Origin: DATARR01 sp034666985
GTDB taxonomy: Bacteria > Acidobacteriota > Thermoanaerobaculia > Multivoradales > UBA5704
Length of the DNA stretch: 64,000 bases
Reading direction: 5' to 3'
NCBI GenBank assembly: GCA_034666985.1
Contig: JAXDKS010000039.1
Span: 54,254 to 118,253, forward strand
Positions 1 through 8,598 of the stretch are shown piece by piece. Numbering within the stretch: the first letter of the stretch is position 1; the number at the start of each line of letters is the position of its first letter. A program made the translations under genes and the position numbers. The notes under the pieces were generated by a model. It had not been told where the DNA came from and searched no databases. It worked only from the letters and a program-made list of their open reading frames with translations.

Positions 1-599
1 GGGCGGACCTGGAGCTGTTCGCGCCCGTGCCGGGGGAGGAGACCACGAGGGAAGGCTTCGTCTTCCTCTTCGCCGGGGCCACGATCCGGCGGAAGGGGTT
101 CGACCTCCTCCTGGAGGCGTTCGATCGCGTGGCTGCCGCCGAGCCCGCGGCGCGGCTGCGGATCGCCGGCCCCCGCGGCGACCTGGGGCACCTGCTGGAC
201 GGCCGGTCCCCGGAGTCCTCGGACCGGATCGCCTTCCTCGGGCCCCGGACGCAGGGCGAGCTGGCAACGGAGCTGCGCCGGGCCGACTGCCTCGTGCTCC
301 CCTCCCGTAACGACTCCTACGCCATGGTGGTGCCCGAGGCTCTGGCTTCGGGGCTCCCCGTCCTCATCTCCGAGATGGTGGGGGCCAAAGACCTGGTGAC
401 CGAGGGACGGACCGGCTGGATCGTGCCGGTGGAGGACGCCGGCACCCTGGCCGAGCGCATGGCCTGGTGCGTCCGCCATCCCGACGCCGTCCGCGCCCTG
501 CGGGCCGACTGCCGCCGCGCCGCCGAGGCTGCCACCTGGCCGGCTTACGCCCGGCGCTTCACCGATCTGCTGCGCTCGCTCCTGACAGGACCGGCATGA
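1..599 (+). CDS. Glycosyltransferase family 4, C-terminal part (5' truncated by window edge)
   Basis: The reading frame is already open at base 3 (A-D-L-E-L-F-A-P) and runs to a TGA at 597-599, so only the C-terminal ~199 residues are present. The start of the visible part resembles the 'NGVDxxxF' segment before the second Rossmann domain of GT-B enzymes. It is followed by FLFAGATIRRKGFDLLLEAF and the nucleotide-sugar binding signature VVPEALASGLPVLISEMVGA. The role is a retaining glycosyl transfer from a nucleotide sugar to a growing polysaccharide, probably at the cytoplasmic face of the membrane. The stop overlaps the next start (ATGA), so the two are probably coupled. The sugar specificity cannot be read from sequence. 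Confidence 0.9.
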   Translation, partial: ADLELFAPVPGEETTREGFVFLFAGATIRRKGFDLLLEAFDRVAAAEPAARLRIAGPRGDLGHLLDGRSPESSDRIAFLGPRTQGELATELRRADCLVLPSRNDSYAMVVPEALASGLPVLISEMVGAKDLVTEGRTGWIVPVEDAGTLAERMAWCVRHPDAVRALRADCRRAAEAATWPAYARRFTDLLRSLLTGPA

Positions 600-1726
600 G
601 GCTGCTGCACGTGGTGCCCACCTACGTCCCCGCCTGGCGCCACGGCGGTCCCATCCTGGCCGTCCACGGTCTGTGCCGGGCTCTGGTGGAACGGGGCCAC
701 GAGGTGACGGTGCTGACCACCGACGTCCACGGCGACGGCCGGCTGGAGGTGCCGCTGGCCGAGCCCGTGGCGGTGGACGGGGTGGAGGTCTGGTACTTCC
801 CCGTGCGCTGGCCGCAACGGCTCTATCTTTCCCCGGCTCTGGGGCGGGCGGCGCGGGGCGTCATGAACGGCTTCGACCTCCTCCACCTCCACTCGGTGTT
901 CCTTTGGCCCACCTCGGCCGCGGCCCGAGCGGCCGAGGGAGCCGGCGTCCCCTACGTCGTCTCTCCCCGCGGGATGCTGGTCCCCGATCTGATCGCCCGC
1001 CGGGGGCGGTGGCGCAAGCGCGCCTGGATGCTCCTCGCCGAGCGGCGGACGCTCGAGCGGGCCGCGGCCCTCCACGTCACCAGCGAGCTCGAAGCGGACG
1101 AAGCGGCCCGGCTCGAGCTCCCCCTGCCGCCGGTCTTCGTGGTGCCGAACGGCGTGGACGTTCCGCCGGACGATGGGGACGAGCCGCGGCGGGAGCCCTT
1201 CCTCCTCTTCCTCGGCCGGGTGAGCTGGAAGAAGGGGCTCGATCGATTGATCCCGGCCCTCGCCCATTGCCCCAACGTGGAGCTGAAGATCGCCGGCAAC
1301 GACGAGGAGGGGCTGCGGCCGGAGCTGGAGCGGCTGGCCGGGGAGGCGGGCGTGGCCGGCCGGGTCACCTTCCTTGGGCCCGTGGCCGGCGAGGCGAAGG
1401 CCTTGCTCCTCCGCCGGGCCGCCGTGCTCGTCCTCCCCTCCCGCTCGGAGAACTTCGGCAATGCCGTCCTGGAGGCCATGGCCGCGGGCTGCCCGGTGGC
1501 GGTCACGCCCGAGGTGGGGCTGGCCGGGACGGTGCAGGAGACCGGCTCCGGCATCGTCGTGGACGCCGACCCTGGCCGGCTCGGTGAAGCCTTGCGGGAT
1601 TTGATAGTGGACGCGGCCCGGCGGGAGGAGATGGGGCGCCGCGGCACCCGCGCGGCCGCGGACCGCTTCGGCTGGCCGGCGGTGGCGCGGGCGATGGAAG
1701 CCGTCTACGAAGGGGTGAGGGCATGA
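596..1726 (+). CDS. Glycosyltransferase family 4
   Basis: This is a 376-aa GT-B enzyme. I chose the ATG at 596 because it gives the typical beta1 start MRLLHVVPTYVPAWRHGGP and overlaps the preceding stop by 4 nt; an upstream ATG at 467 would only add unrelated sequence inside the previous gene. The C-terminal domain starts around FLLFLGRVSWKKGLDRLIPA. It carries the E-x7-E type signature LPSRSENFGNAVLEAMAAGCPV that binds the donor nucleotide. It ends in another ATGA overlap with the next glycosyltransferase, so the first four genes look like one coupled unit. The family call is firm; donor and acceptor are unknown. Confidence 0.93.
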   Translation: MRLLHVVPTYVPAWRHGGPILAVHGLCRALVERGHEVTVLTTDVHGDGRLEVPLAEPVAVDGVEVWYFPVRWPQRLYLSPALGRAARGVMNGFDLLHLHSVFLWPTSAAARAAEGAGVPYVVSPRGMLVPDLIARRGRWRKRAWMLLAERRTLERAAALHVTSELEADEAARLELPLPPVFVVPNGVDVPPDDGDEPRREPFLLFLGRVSWKKGLDRLIPALAHCPNVELKIAGNDEEGLRPELERLAGEAGVAGRVTFLGPVAGEAKALLLRRAAVLVLPSRSENFGNAVLEAMAAGCPVAVTPEVGLAGTVQETGSGIVVDADPGRLGEALRDLIVDAARREEMGRRGTRAAADRFGWPAVARAMEAVYEGVRA

Positions 1727-2853
1727 GGATCGCCTTCCTCGTCGAGCGCCCTACCCAGTTCGAGGCGCCGTTCTACCGCTTCGCCGCCCAGGACCCGGCG
1801 CACGAGCTGCGGGTCCTGTTTACCGGCGGTCCGGGCGTGGCCGGCCCGGTCTTCGATCCCGAGCTGGGCACGTCCGTCTCCTGGGGGATCGACCTCCTCG
1901 GCGGCTACCCCTCCGAAGTCTGCCCGGAAATGGCGGCGGCGGTCTGGCTCGCCGAGCGCCTGCGGCCGGGGCGGTGCGACCTGCTGATCGCCAACGGCTA
2001 CACGCAGCCGCTCTACCGGCTGGGCACCCGCATCGCGCGGCGGGCGGGGGTCGCCACGGCCCTGAGGCTGGACTCGGTGCTCTTCGACGGCTCTCCCGTC
2101 CGCGATTTCGCCAAGCGGCTCCTCTTCGCCACCTACATGAAGAGGACGTACGACCTCTTCCTGGGCGTGGGCTCGCTGACCCTGGAGTACCTGCGGGCCT
2201 TCGGCGTGCCGGCCGGGCGGACGGGGCTCTTCCCCTACGCCGTGGACGTGGAGGCGTTCCGCTCCCGCTCGATCCTTTACCCGGCGGAGCGGGCGGCCAT
2301 CCGCGAGCGGCTCGGCGTGCCGGCCGGCGCCCGGGTCATCCTCAGCCTGGCCAAGCTCAGCTCCCGGGAGGCTCCCTGGGACCTGCTGCGCGCCTTCGAC
2401 CGGTTCGAGGAGGAAGACGTGTGGCTGGTGCTGGCCGGCGACGGGCCGGAGCGCGCCGCTCTGGAGAAGGCGGCGGGCCTCCGGGTCCGATTCCCTGGCT
2501 ACATCCCCTATCCCGAGCTGCCGGCCCTCTACGCCGCGGCGGATCTCTTCGTCCATCCAGCCCGGGAGGAGCGCTGGGGGGTATCCGTCCAGGAGGCCCT
2601 GGCCTGCGGCTTGCCGGTCGTCGCCTCCTCCCGGGTGGGTGCGGCCTTCGACCTCATCCAGCCGGGCGGCAACGGCTTCCTCTATCCAGCGGGGAACGAC
2701 GCGGAGCTGGCCGGCCGTATCGAGAGCGCCCTGGCCCTGCCGCCGGAGCGGGTGCGGCAGGCGAGCGCCGCCATCCTGGCCGAGTGGGACTACGCCGCCG
2801 TCTGGCGGGGGCTCGTCGCGGCAGCGCAGCGGCCCATGGGGAGGGCGGCGTGA
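1723..2853 (+). CDS. Glycosyltransferase family 4
   Basis: This is a 376-aa GT-B enzyme starting MRIAFLVERPTQFEAPFYRF. The second Rossmann domain begins near VILSLAKLSSREAPWDLLRA. The donor-binding signature is EERWGVSVQEALACGLPVVA. The start overlaps the preceding gene by 4 nt and its TGA overlaps the GTG of the next gene. The N-terminal half differs clearly from the two genes before it, which fits a different acceptor in the same assembly line. Confidence 0.92.
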   Translation: MRIAFLVERPTQFEAPFYRFAAQDPAHELRVLFTGGPGVAGPVFDPELGTSVSWGIDLLGGYPSEVCPEMAAAVWLAERLRPGRCDLLIANGYTQPLYRLGTRIARRAGVATALRLDSVLFDGSPVRDFAKRLLFATYMKRTYDLFLGVGSLTLEYLRAFGVPAGRTGLFPYAVDVEAFRSRSILYPAERAAIRERLGVPAGARVILSLAKLSSREAPWDLLRAFDRFEEEDVWLVLAGDGPERAALEKAAGLRVRFPGYIPYPELPALYAAADLFVHPAREERWGVSVQEALACGLPVVASSRVGAAFDLIQPGGNGFLYPAGNDAELAGRIESALALPPERVRQASAAILAEWDYAAVWRGLVAAAQRPMGRAA

Positions 2854-3713
2854 TCCCCCTCTCCGTCCTGGTGACCACCCGCAACGAGGAGGCCAACGTC
2901 GAGCGCTGCCTTCAGAGCGTCCACGGCTTCGCGGACCAGATCTTCGTCCTCGACTCCGAGAGCACCGACCGGACAGTCGAGATCGCCAGCCGGTTCGCCG
3001 AGGTCCGCACCCTGGCCTACGAGCACGGCCGGATCATCCCCTGGATCTTCCAGTGGGGACTGGACAACCTCCCCCTGCGCCACGACTGGGTGCTCATCCT
3101 GGAGGCCGACCAGGCCGTCACCCCTGAGCTGCGTACGGAGATCGCGGCCCTCCTCGCCCGGCCCGAGGTCCGCGAGGACGGCTTCTACATCCGCCGGCGG
3201 CAGATCTTCCGCGGCAAGCCCCTGCGCTTCGGCGGCTACGGCAGCAAGGTGCTGCTCAAGCTCTTCCGCCATAGCCGCTCCGAGCTCGATCCGGTGGAGC
3301 AGGACACCCGGGTCTACGTCCGCGGTCCCGTCGGCCGCCTGCGCGCGCCGCTCGACGAATGGAATCGCAAGGAGGATTTCATCCTCTTCTATCTGGAGAA
3401 GCATCTCCGCTATGCTGAGGCCTTCGCTCAGGAAGAGTACGAACGCCGGCGCCGCCACCTCCCCTGGAAGGCGACGCCGCGGCTCTTCGGCACTCCCGAC
3501 GAGAGGATCCTTTGGCTGAAAGACCGTTACTACCGCATGCCGCTGTTCGTCCGGCCGGCCCTGTACTTCCTCTACCGGTACTTCTTCCTGCTGGGACTCC
3601 TCGACGGCAGGACGGGTTTCGTCTTCCACTTCCTCCAGGCCTTCTGGTTCCGGCTGGTGGTCGACGTCCGGCTGGAGGAGCTGATGCGGGACGCGAAGGA
3701 TCTGGAAACCTGA
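2850..3713 (+). CDS. Glycosyltransferase family 2
   Basis: This is a 287-aa GT-A enzyme. The GTG at 2850 was chosen because the family begins with the pattern seen here, IPLSVLVTTRNEEANVERCL, and it overlaps the previous stop. The frame stays open far upstream, but that part is out-of-frame shadow of the previous gene. The N-terminal nucleotide-binding strand is followed by FVLDSESTDRTVEIA and a LILEADQAVTPEL segment that holds the acidic metal-binding site. The C-terminal half has an aromatic segment (YFLYRYFFLLGLLDGRTGF) that may sit at the membrane. It resembles the WaaE/KdtX-type family of LPS core glucosyltransferases, but the exact activity is open. Confidence 0.9.
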   Translation: MIPLSVLVTTRNEEANVERCLQSVHGFADQIFVLDSESTDRTVEIASRFAEVRTLAYEHGRIIPWIFQWGLDNLPLRHDWVLILEADQAVTPELRTEIAALLARPEVREDGFYIRRRQIFRGKPLRFGGYGSKVLLKLFRHSRSELDPVEQDTRVYVRGPVGRLRAPLDEWNRKEDFILFYLEKHLRYAEAFAQEEYERRRRHLPWKATPRLFGTPDERILWLKDRYYRMPLFVRPALYFLYRYFFLLGLLDGRTGFVFHFLQAFWFRLVVDVRLEELMRDAKDLET

Positions 3714-3732
3714 AGCAGAGAGCCTGCCGATC

Positions 3733-4635
3733 ATGAGGTCCCTGCCCCTCGTCCGCTCCCTGGCGTACTCGCTGCGCACCCGGCCCCTCCTCGGCCGCTG
3801 GGCGCTGCGGATGATCCCTGACATCCCGTGGACGGTGCAGGTCGAGGGGATCGGCCCCTTCCGCGTCCACCTGCGGCGCAACCGCTCCTGGTGGCTGCGC
3901 GAGCCGCTGGAGAGCGAGAGCTTCCCCTTCGCCATGCTCCGCCACCTGGTGCGGCCGGGCGACGTGGTCTACGACTGCGGCGCGAACCTGGGACTCTACG
4001 CCCGTTTCCTCGTCTCGACCCTGGGCGCCGGCCGGGTGGTGGCCTTCGAGCCGTCGCCGGACAACCGCCGCTCCCTGGCCGCCAACCTCGCCCTCGGCGG
4101 CATCGCGGACCGGGTCAACGTCCTGCCCATGGCCCTGGCCGACGAGGACGGCATGGCGGAGTTCCAGGTGGACGACATGCAGACCTCCTCGGGAACGCTG
4201 AGCAAGGTCACGGGCGGGGAGGCATCCGAGGGGCGAAGGAACCTGCGGCTCGGCCCCCTGACCGACCAGGTCCTCTGCCGCCGGCTGGACACCGTGGTGG
4301 CCGAGGAGGGCCTGCCCCTCCCGGACGTGATCAAGATCGACGTCGAGGGGGCCGAGCCCCTCCTCCTCCGCGGCGCCGCCGGTCTCCTCCGCAAACGGCG
4401 GCCAGCGCTGGTCATCGAGCTGCACGGCGCCGAGGTGGCCCGCGAGGTGCTCATCCTCCTCCACGACCTCGGCTACGCCTGCGCGGCCAGGGTGAGCGCC
4501 CACATCCACCCCAGGGGGTACGGCCCCGTCGATCCCTCGGTGCTGCCCCAGGTGGAAGGGCCCTACGACATCCACTTCATCGTGGCCGCGCGCGATCCGG
4601 CCGCCCTGCCGGCCGCCTGGGAGCCCGCGCCATGA
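3733..4635 (+). CDS. FkbM family SAM-dependent methyltransferase
   Basis: This is a 300-aa class I methyltransferase. Motif I is VVYDCGANLGLYARFLVSTL (SAM glycine loop), followed by the acidic strand FEPSPDN. IKIDVEGAEPLLLRGA is the FkbM hallmark. FkbM-type enzymes O-methylate sugar or polyketide hydroxyls, and in polysaccharide loci they often cap or decorate a glycan. It is separated from the upstream glycosyltransferase by 19 nt and overlaps the following radical SAM gene by 4 nt. Substrate unknown. Confidence 0.93.
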   Translation: MRSLPLVRSLAYSLRTRPLLGRWALRMIPDIPWTVQVEGIGPFRVHLRRNRSWWLREPLESESFPFAMLRHLVRPGDVVYDCGANLGLYARFLVSTLGAGRVVAFEPSPDNRRSLAANLALGGIADRVNVLPMALADEDGMAEFQVDDMQTSSGTLSKVTGGEASEGRRNLRLGPLTDQVLCRRLDTVVAEEGLPLPDVIKIDVEGAEPLLLRGAAGLLRKRRPALVIELHGAEVAREVLILLHDLGYACAARVSAHIHPRGYGPVDPSVLPQVEGPYDIHFIVAARDPAALPAAWEPAP

Positions 4636-5726
4636 GCGCCCCGGGCAAGGTCTTCCTCGCCAAGGCCGGGCGCGTGCTGCGGCGCAAGGCCGAAAGCCTC
4701 GTAGGGCGGGTCTTCCCCCTGGACGAGACGCTGGACGCCATGGCGCTGCGCCCCTACGAGCTCCACCTCGAGCTCACCAACCTGTGCAACGCCAACTGCG
4801 TCTTCTGCCCCTACCAGTTCCAGGAGCGGGAGGTCCGGTACATGCCGGACGAGGTCTTCCGCAAGGCAGTGGACGACTTCGTGGCGTGCGGCGGCGGCAG
4901 CGTCGGGCTGACACCCATCGTGGGCGACGCCCTCATCCATCCGGACTTCGTGGCCCGGGTGCGCTACCTGCGTTCGCTGCCGGCCATCGACCGCATCTGG
5001 GTGACCACCAACGCCATCCTCCTGGACAAGCACGGCATCGGCGAGGTCCTGGCCTCGGGGCTGACCTCCATCACCATCAGCACCTCCGGTTTCGACGAGG
5101 CCTCCTACCGCCGTATCTACCGCTCCAGCGCCTACGAGCGGTTCCGCCGCAACGTCCTGGAGCTGGCGGAGCGCAACCGCGCGCTGCCCGAGCCGCTGAC
5201 CCTCACCATCGGCCTGCGCACGGACCGCCCCCTGGACGAGGTGATGCGGGACCCCGACTTTCAGCCCATCCTCGCCTGCGAGCCGGCGATCGACTTCACC
5301 TGGTCGTTCACCTCCGCCGGCGGCCGGATCACCCGCGAGACCCTGCCGGCGGGCATGCAGCTCCGCGTCGTCTCCTCGCGCCAGGAGACCTGCGTACAGC
5401 TCTACAACGGCCCCATCGTCCTACCGGACGGCACGGTGATGGCCTGCAGTTGCGTGGCCGCCATGGACGCGGTGACCGACCTGGGGATCGGCAACGTGCT
5501 CCAGGAGAGCCTCGCCGACCTGTGGCGCAACGAGCACACGGCGCGGTTGCGGGCGAGCTTCGCCGCGGGCGGCCTCAACAAGACCTGCGCCGGCTGCGAC
5601 ATGTACCGCGGCCTCGAGCTGTACCGCACGGGCGAGGGGCGCGAGCGGGCGCGGATCAACCGTGCCCGCGGCCGGGGGGAGATCGTCCGCCGGGAGAAGC
5701 CGAAGGGTGCCTTCAGCGGTGGGTGA
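4632..5726 (+). CDS. Radical SAM protein with SPASM-type C-terminal cluster domain
   Basis: This is a 364-aa protein from the ATG at 4632, which overlaps the fkbM-like stop. The radical SAM motif is CNANCVFCPY (C-x3-C-x2-C) near residue 53. The C-terminal third has CVQLYNGP, LPDGTVMACSC and CAGC elements typical of SPASM/Twitch auxiliary iron-sulfur cluster binding. Such enzymes generate a 5'-deoxyadenosyl radical. In sugar loci they can act as dehydrogenases, epimerases or dehydratases, and in RiPP loci as maturases. Here it sits between a methyltransferase and a carbamoyltransferase, so I infer a sugar-modifying role. The frame is open upstream of 4632 only as a shadow of the previous gene. 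Confidence 0.9.
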   Translation: MSAPGKVFLAKAGRVLRRKAESLVGRVFPLDETLDAMALRPYELHLELTNLCNANCVFCPYQFQEREVRYMPDEVFRKAVDDFVACGGGSVGLTPIVGDALIHPDFVARVRYLRSLPAIDRIWVTTNAILLDKHGIGEVLASGLTSITISTSGFDEASYRRIYRSSAYERFRRNVLELAERNRALPEPLTLTIGLRTDRPLDEVMRDPDFQPILACEPAIDFTWSFTSAGGRITRETLPAGMQLRVVSSRQETCVQLYNGPIVLPDGTVMACSCVAAMDAVTDLGIGNVLQESLADLWRNEHTARLRASFAAGGLNKTCAGCDMYRGLELYRTGEGRERARINRARGRGEIVRREKPKGAFSGG

Positions 5727-7494
5727 AAGACGGATCCTGGGTCTCTCCGCCTTCCATGCCGATGCCTCAGCCGCAGCGCTGGTGGACGGCCGGTTCGTGG
5801 CCGGCGTCGAGGAGGAGCGCTTCCGGCGGATCAAGCACTGGGCCGGCTTCCCCGAACGGGCCCTGCGCTTCTGCCTCGGCGAGATGGGCGGGACCCTCGG
5901 GGAGGTGGAGGCCCTCGCCGTGTCGCGCCAGCCGCGGGCCTACCTGCTGCGCAAGGCCCTCCTCGCCGTCTCCCACCCCCGCAGCTTGCGCCGCGCCGCC
6001 TCGCGGGCCCGCAACCTGGCGCAGGTCCAATCGCTGGAGGAGCGGATCGCCATCGATCTCAAGGATCTGAGCGGCCCGGTGCCGCGGCTCCATGCCGTGG
6101 AGCACCACCTGGCCCACGTTGCCTCGGCCTTCTTCTGCTCGCCCTTCGAGGAGGCCATGTGCCTGTCGGTGGACGGCTTCGGCGACTTCGTCTCGACGAT
6201 GCTGGCGGTGGGACGCGGCCGTTCCGTGGAGGTCCTGCAGCGCGTCCACTTCCCCCACTCCCTGGGGCAGCTCTACACCGCCGTCACCCAGTACCTGGGC
6301 TTCCCGGGCTTCGGCGACGAGTACAAGGTGATGGGCCTCGCCGCCTATGGCGAGCCCGCGTTCGCCGCCGAGCTGCGCCGGGTGGTGCCGGCGCTGCCCG
6401 ACGGCACCTTCCGCCTCGACCTGCGCTACTTCCGCCACCTCTCCGAGGGGGTGGACATGACCTGGGACGACGGCGCGCCCGTCCTGGGCCCCCTCTTCAC
6501 TCCGGCCCTCGAAGAGCTGCTGGGGCCGGCCCGGCGGTCCGGCGAGGAGTTGACCCAGCGCCACAAGGATCTGGCGGCCTCGCTGCAGCGGGTCTACGAA
6601 GAACGCTTCTTTGCCCTGGTGCGCGCCCTCCAGAAGCGCACCGGGCTCAAGCGCCTGGCGCTCGCCGGCGGCTGCGGCATGAACTCGCTCGCCAACGGCC
6701 GGCTGTTCATGAAGACGGACGTGGAGGAGATCTACATCCAGGCCGCCGCCGGTGATGCCGGCACGGCCCTGGGCGCCGCCCTCTGGGTGCACCACGCGGT
6801 GCTCGGCGCGCCCCGCGACGGCTTCGTCATGGACCACTGCTACTGGGGACCCGCCTACGGCGAAGCGGAGATCCGCCGCGCGATCGCCGCCGGTATCCCG
6901 GAGTCGGGGGGGCGCGACGGCACCTTCGGCGAGGTGCGGATCGAGGATGTGGACGACGAGGACGGGCTGGCGGCCGAGACCGCCGAGGCCCTGATCCGCG
7001 GCGAGGTCGTGGGCTGGTACCAGGGGCGCTCCGAGTGGGGGCCGCGAGCGCTGGGCAACCGCTCGATCCTGGCCGATCCCCGGCGCGGGGACATGAAGGA
7101 CCTCCTCAACCTCAAGATCAAGCGCCGCGAGTCGTTCCGCCCCTTCGCCCCCTCGGTGCTCGAGGAGCGCACGGGCGAGTGGTTCACGATCGACTACCCC
7201 GATCCGTTCATGATCAAGGTCTACCCCATCCGCCCCGAGAAGCGGCCGCTCATCCCCGCCGTCACCCACGCCGACGGCACCGGCCGCCTGCAGACCGTGT
7301 CGCGGCGGACCAACCCCCGCTACTGGCAGCTCATCCGCGCCTTCGAGGAACGGACGGGCGTGCCCATGGTGCTCAACACCTCGTTCAACGAGAACGAGCC
7401 CATCGTCAACACCCCGGCCGAGGCCTTGGACTGCTTCCTGCGCACCCGCATGGACCGGCTGGTGCTGGGCGACATGGTGCTCTCCCGGAGCTGA
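5719..7494 (+). CDS. Carbamoyltransferase, NodU/CmcH/HypF-C family
   Basis: This is a 591-aa protein. The GTG at 5719 was chosen because the family begins RILGLSAFHADASAAALVDG directly after it; it overlaps the radical SAM stop by 8 nt. The histidine-rich site HAVEHHLAHVASAFF and the ASKHA-type segment LALAGGCGMNSLANG are present. The C-terminal YrdC-like part has SEWGPRALGNRSILADPR and VLNTSFNENEPIV. The family moves a carbamoyl group from carbamoyl phosphate, through carbamoyl-AMP, to a hydroxyl on a sugar (NodU) or antibiotic (CmcH). With the methyltransferase and radical SAM protein it forms a likely glycan-decoration trio. Confidence 0.95.
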   Translation: MGERRILGLSAFHADASAAALVDGRFVAGVEEERFRRIKHWAGFPERALRFCLGEMGGTLGEVEALAVSRQPRAYLLRKALLAVSHPRSLRRAASRARNLAQVQSLEERIAIDLKDLSGPVPRLHAVEHHLAHVASAFFCSPFEEAMCLSVDGFGDFVSTMLAVGRGRSVEVLQRVHFPHSLGQLYTAVTQYLGFPGFGDEYKVMGLAAYGEPAFAAELRRVVPALPDGTFRLDLRYFRHLSEGVDMTWDDGAPVLGPLFTPALEELLGPARRSGEELTQRHKDLAASLQRVYEERFFALVRALQKRTGLKRLALAGGCGMNSLANGRLFMKTDVEEIYIQAAAGDAGTALGAALWVHHAVLGAPRDGFVMDHCYWGPAYGEAEIRRAIAAGIPESGGRDGTFGEVRIEDVDDEDGLAAETAEALIRGEVVGWYQGRSEWGPRALGNRSILADPRRGDMKDLLNLKIKRRESFRPFAPSVLEERTGEWFTIDYPDPFMIKVYPIRPEKRPLIPAVTHADGTGRLQTVSRRTNPRYWQLIRAFEERTGVPMVLNTSFNENEPIVNTPAEALDCFLRTRMDRLVLGDMVLSRS

Positions 7495-7509
7495 GGGACC
7501 GTCCCGCGG

Positions 7510-8598
7510 ATGAGAATCCTCCTCGTCAGCCATCCTCCCCTCAGCGCCGAGCTCGGGGCGCCGCAGATCGTCCTCAATCTCGCCGCGGCTCTCCGCGCCC
7601 GCGGTCACGACGCGCTGGCCTGGTCGCCGGAGCCGCTGCCGCCGGGCGCCGGGCGGTGGAGCCCGTGGAAGCGGCAGCGGCAGGCCCTGGAGAGCTTCGC
7701 GGCCGAGCACGGCCCCTTCGACGTCATTGATACGCCGGCCATCACCGCGGGCCGCGGCCTCGCGCGCCGGGGAAGCCTGGTGGTGCGGAGCATTCAGCCG
7801 GAGCTGCTCTACCTGTGGCAGGACATCCGGGCAGGCCTGGGCCGGCTTCCCCCAACCCCTCGATCCGTGGCCCATGCCCTGATCGCCGCGCCTCGCGCCG
7901 CGGCCATCCTCGCCGGCTGGCGCCGCGCCTGCCTCATCCTGTGCATGGGGAGGATCGAGCTCTCCTGGATGCTCCGGCTCTTTCCCCGCTGGAGGCCCAA
8001 GCTGGGCTCCTACGTCTGCGCCCCGTCGCCCTCCGAGAGGCCCGTCCTGATCGAGGTCCGGCGGCAGCGGCCGGCGGGACCTGAGGGTGAGGGAGTCCGC
8101 TTTCTCTGGATCGGCCGCTGGGCCGCGCACAAGGGAACGGGACGGCTGGTGCGCTGGATCGCGGAGCGCGCCGCCGCCGCTCCCCGCGACACGTTCACCC
8201 TCGCCGGCTGCGGTGCCGCCGCGGAGCGGGACCTGCGGCCGGAATGGCTCCGCTGCGGCCGGGTCCGCCTCGTCCCCGCGTTCCCGCGGACGGAGCTTCC
8301 CGCCCTTCTGGCCGCCCACGATGCCGGGGTGTTCACCAGCACCGTCGAGGGATGGGGCCTCAGCCTCAACGAGATGCTGGAGTCCGGCCTGCCAGTCTTC
8401 GCCACCGAAGCGGGCGCCGTCGCGGACCTCCGGCCCTTCTTTCCCGAGTCCCTGCGCCCGTTCCCCCCGCCGGTGCGGATCGGGCCGCCGTCCGCCCGGG
8501 AGGACCTCGAAGCCAACGGCTACTTCGCGAGGTTCAACTGGGCGGCCATCGCCAAGTCCTACGAGGAGGCGGTCCTCGGACCGCGGCTCCATGGCTGA
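7510..8598 (+). CDS. Glycosyltransferase family 4
   Basis: This is a 362-aa GT-B enzyme beginning MRILLVSHPPLSAELGAPQI. The GxxGxP-like N-terminal loop is followed by FLWIGRWAAHKGTGRLVRWI, and the donor signature is STVEGWGLSLNEMLESGLPV. It starts 15 nt after the carbamoyltransferase and overlaps the next gene by 8 nt, so it is almost certainly in the same transcript. Donor and acceptor are unknown. Confidence 0.9.
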   Translation: MRILLVSHPPLSAELGAPQIVLNLAAALRARGHDALAWSPEPLPPGAGRWSPWKRQRQALESFAAEHGPFDVIDTPAITAGRGLARRGSLVVRSIQPELLYLWQDIRAGLGRLPPTPRSVAHALIAAPRAAAILAGWRRACLILCMGRIELSWMLRLFPRWRPKLGSYVCAPSPSERPVLIEVRRQRPAGPEGEGVRFLWIGRWAAHKGTGRLVRWIAERAAAAPRDTFTLAGCGAAAERDLRPEWLRCGRVRLVPAFPRTELPALLAAHDAGVFTSTVEGWGLSLNEMLESGLPVFATEAGAVADLRPFFPESLRPFPPPVRIGPPSAREDLEANGYFARFNWAAIAKSYEEAVLGPRLHG

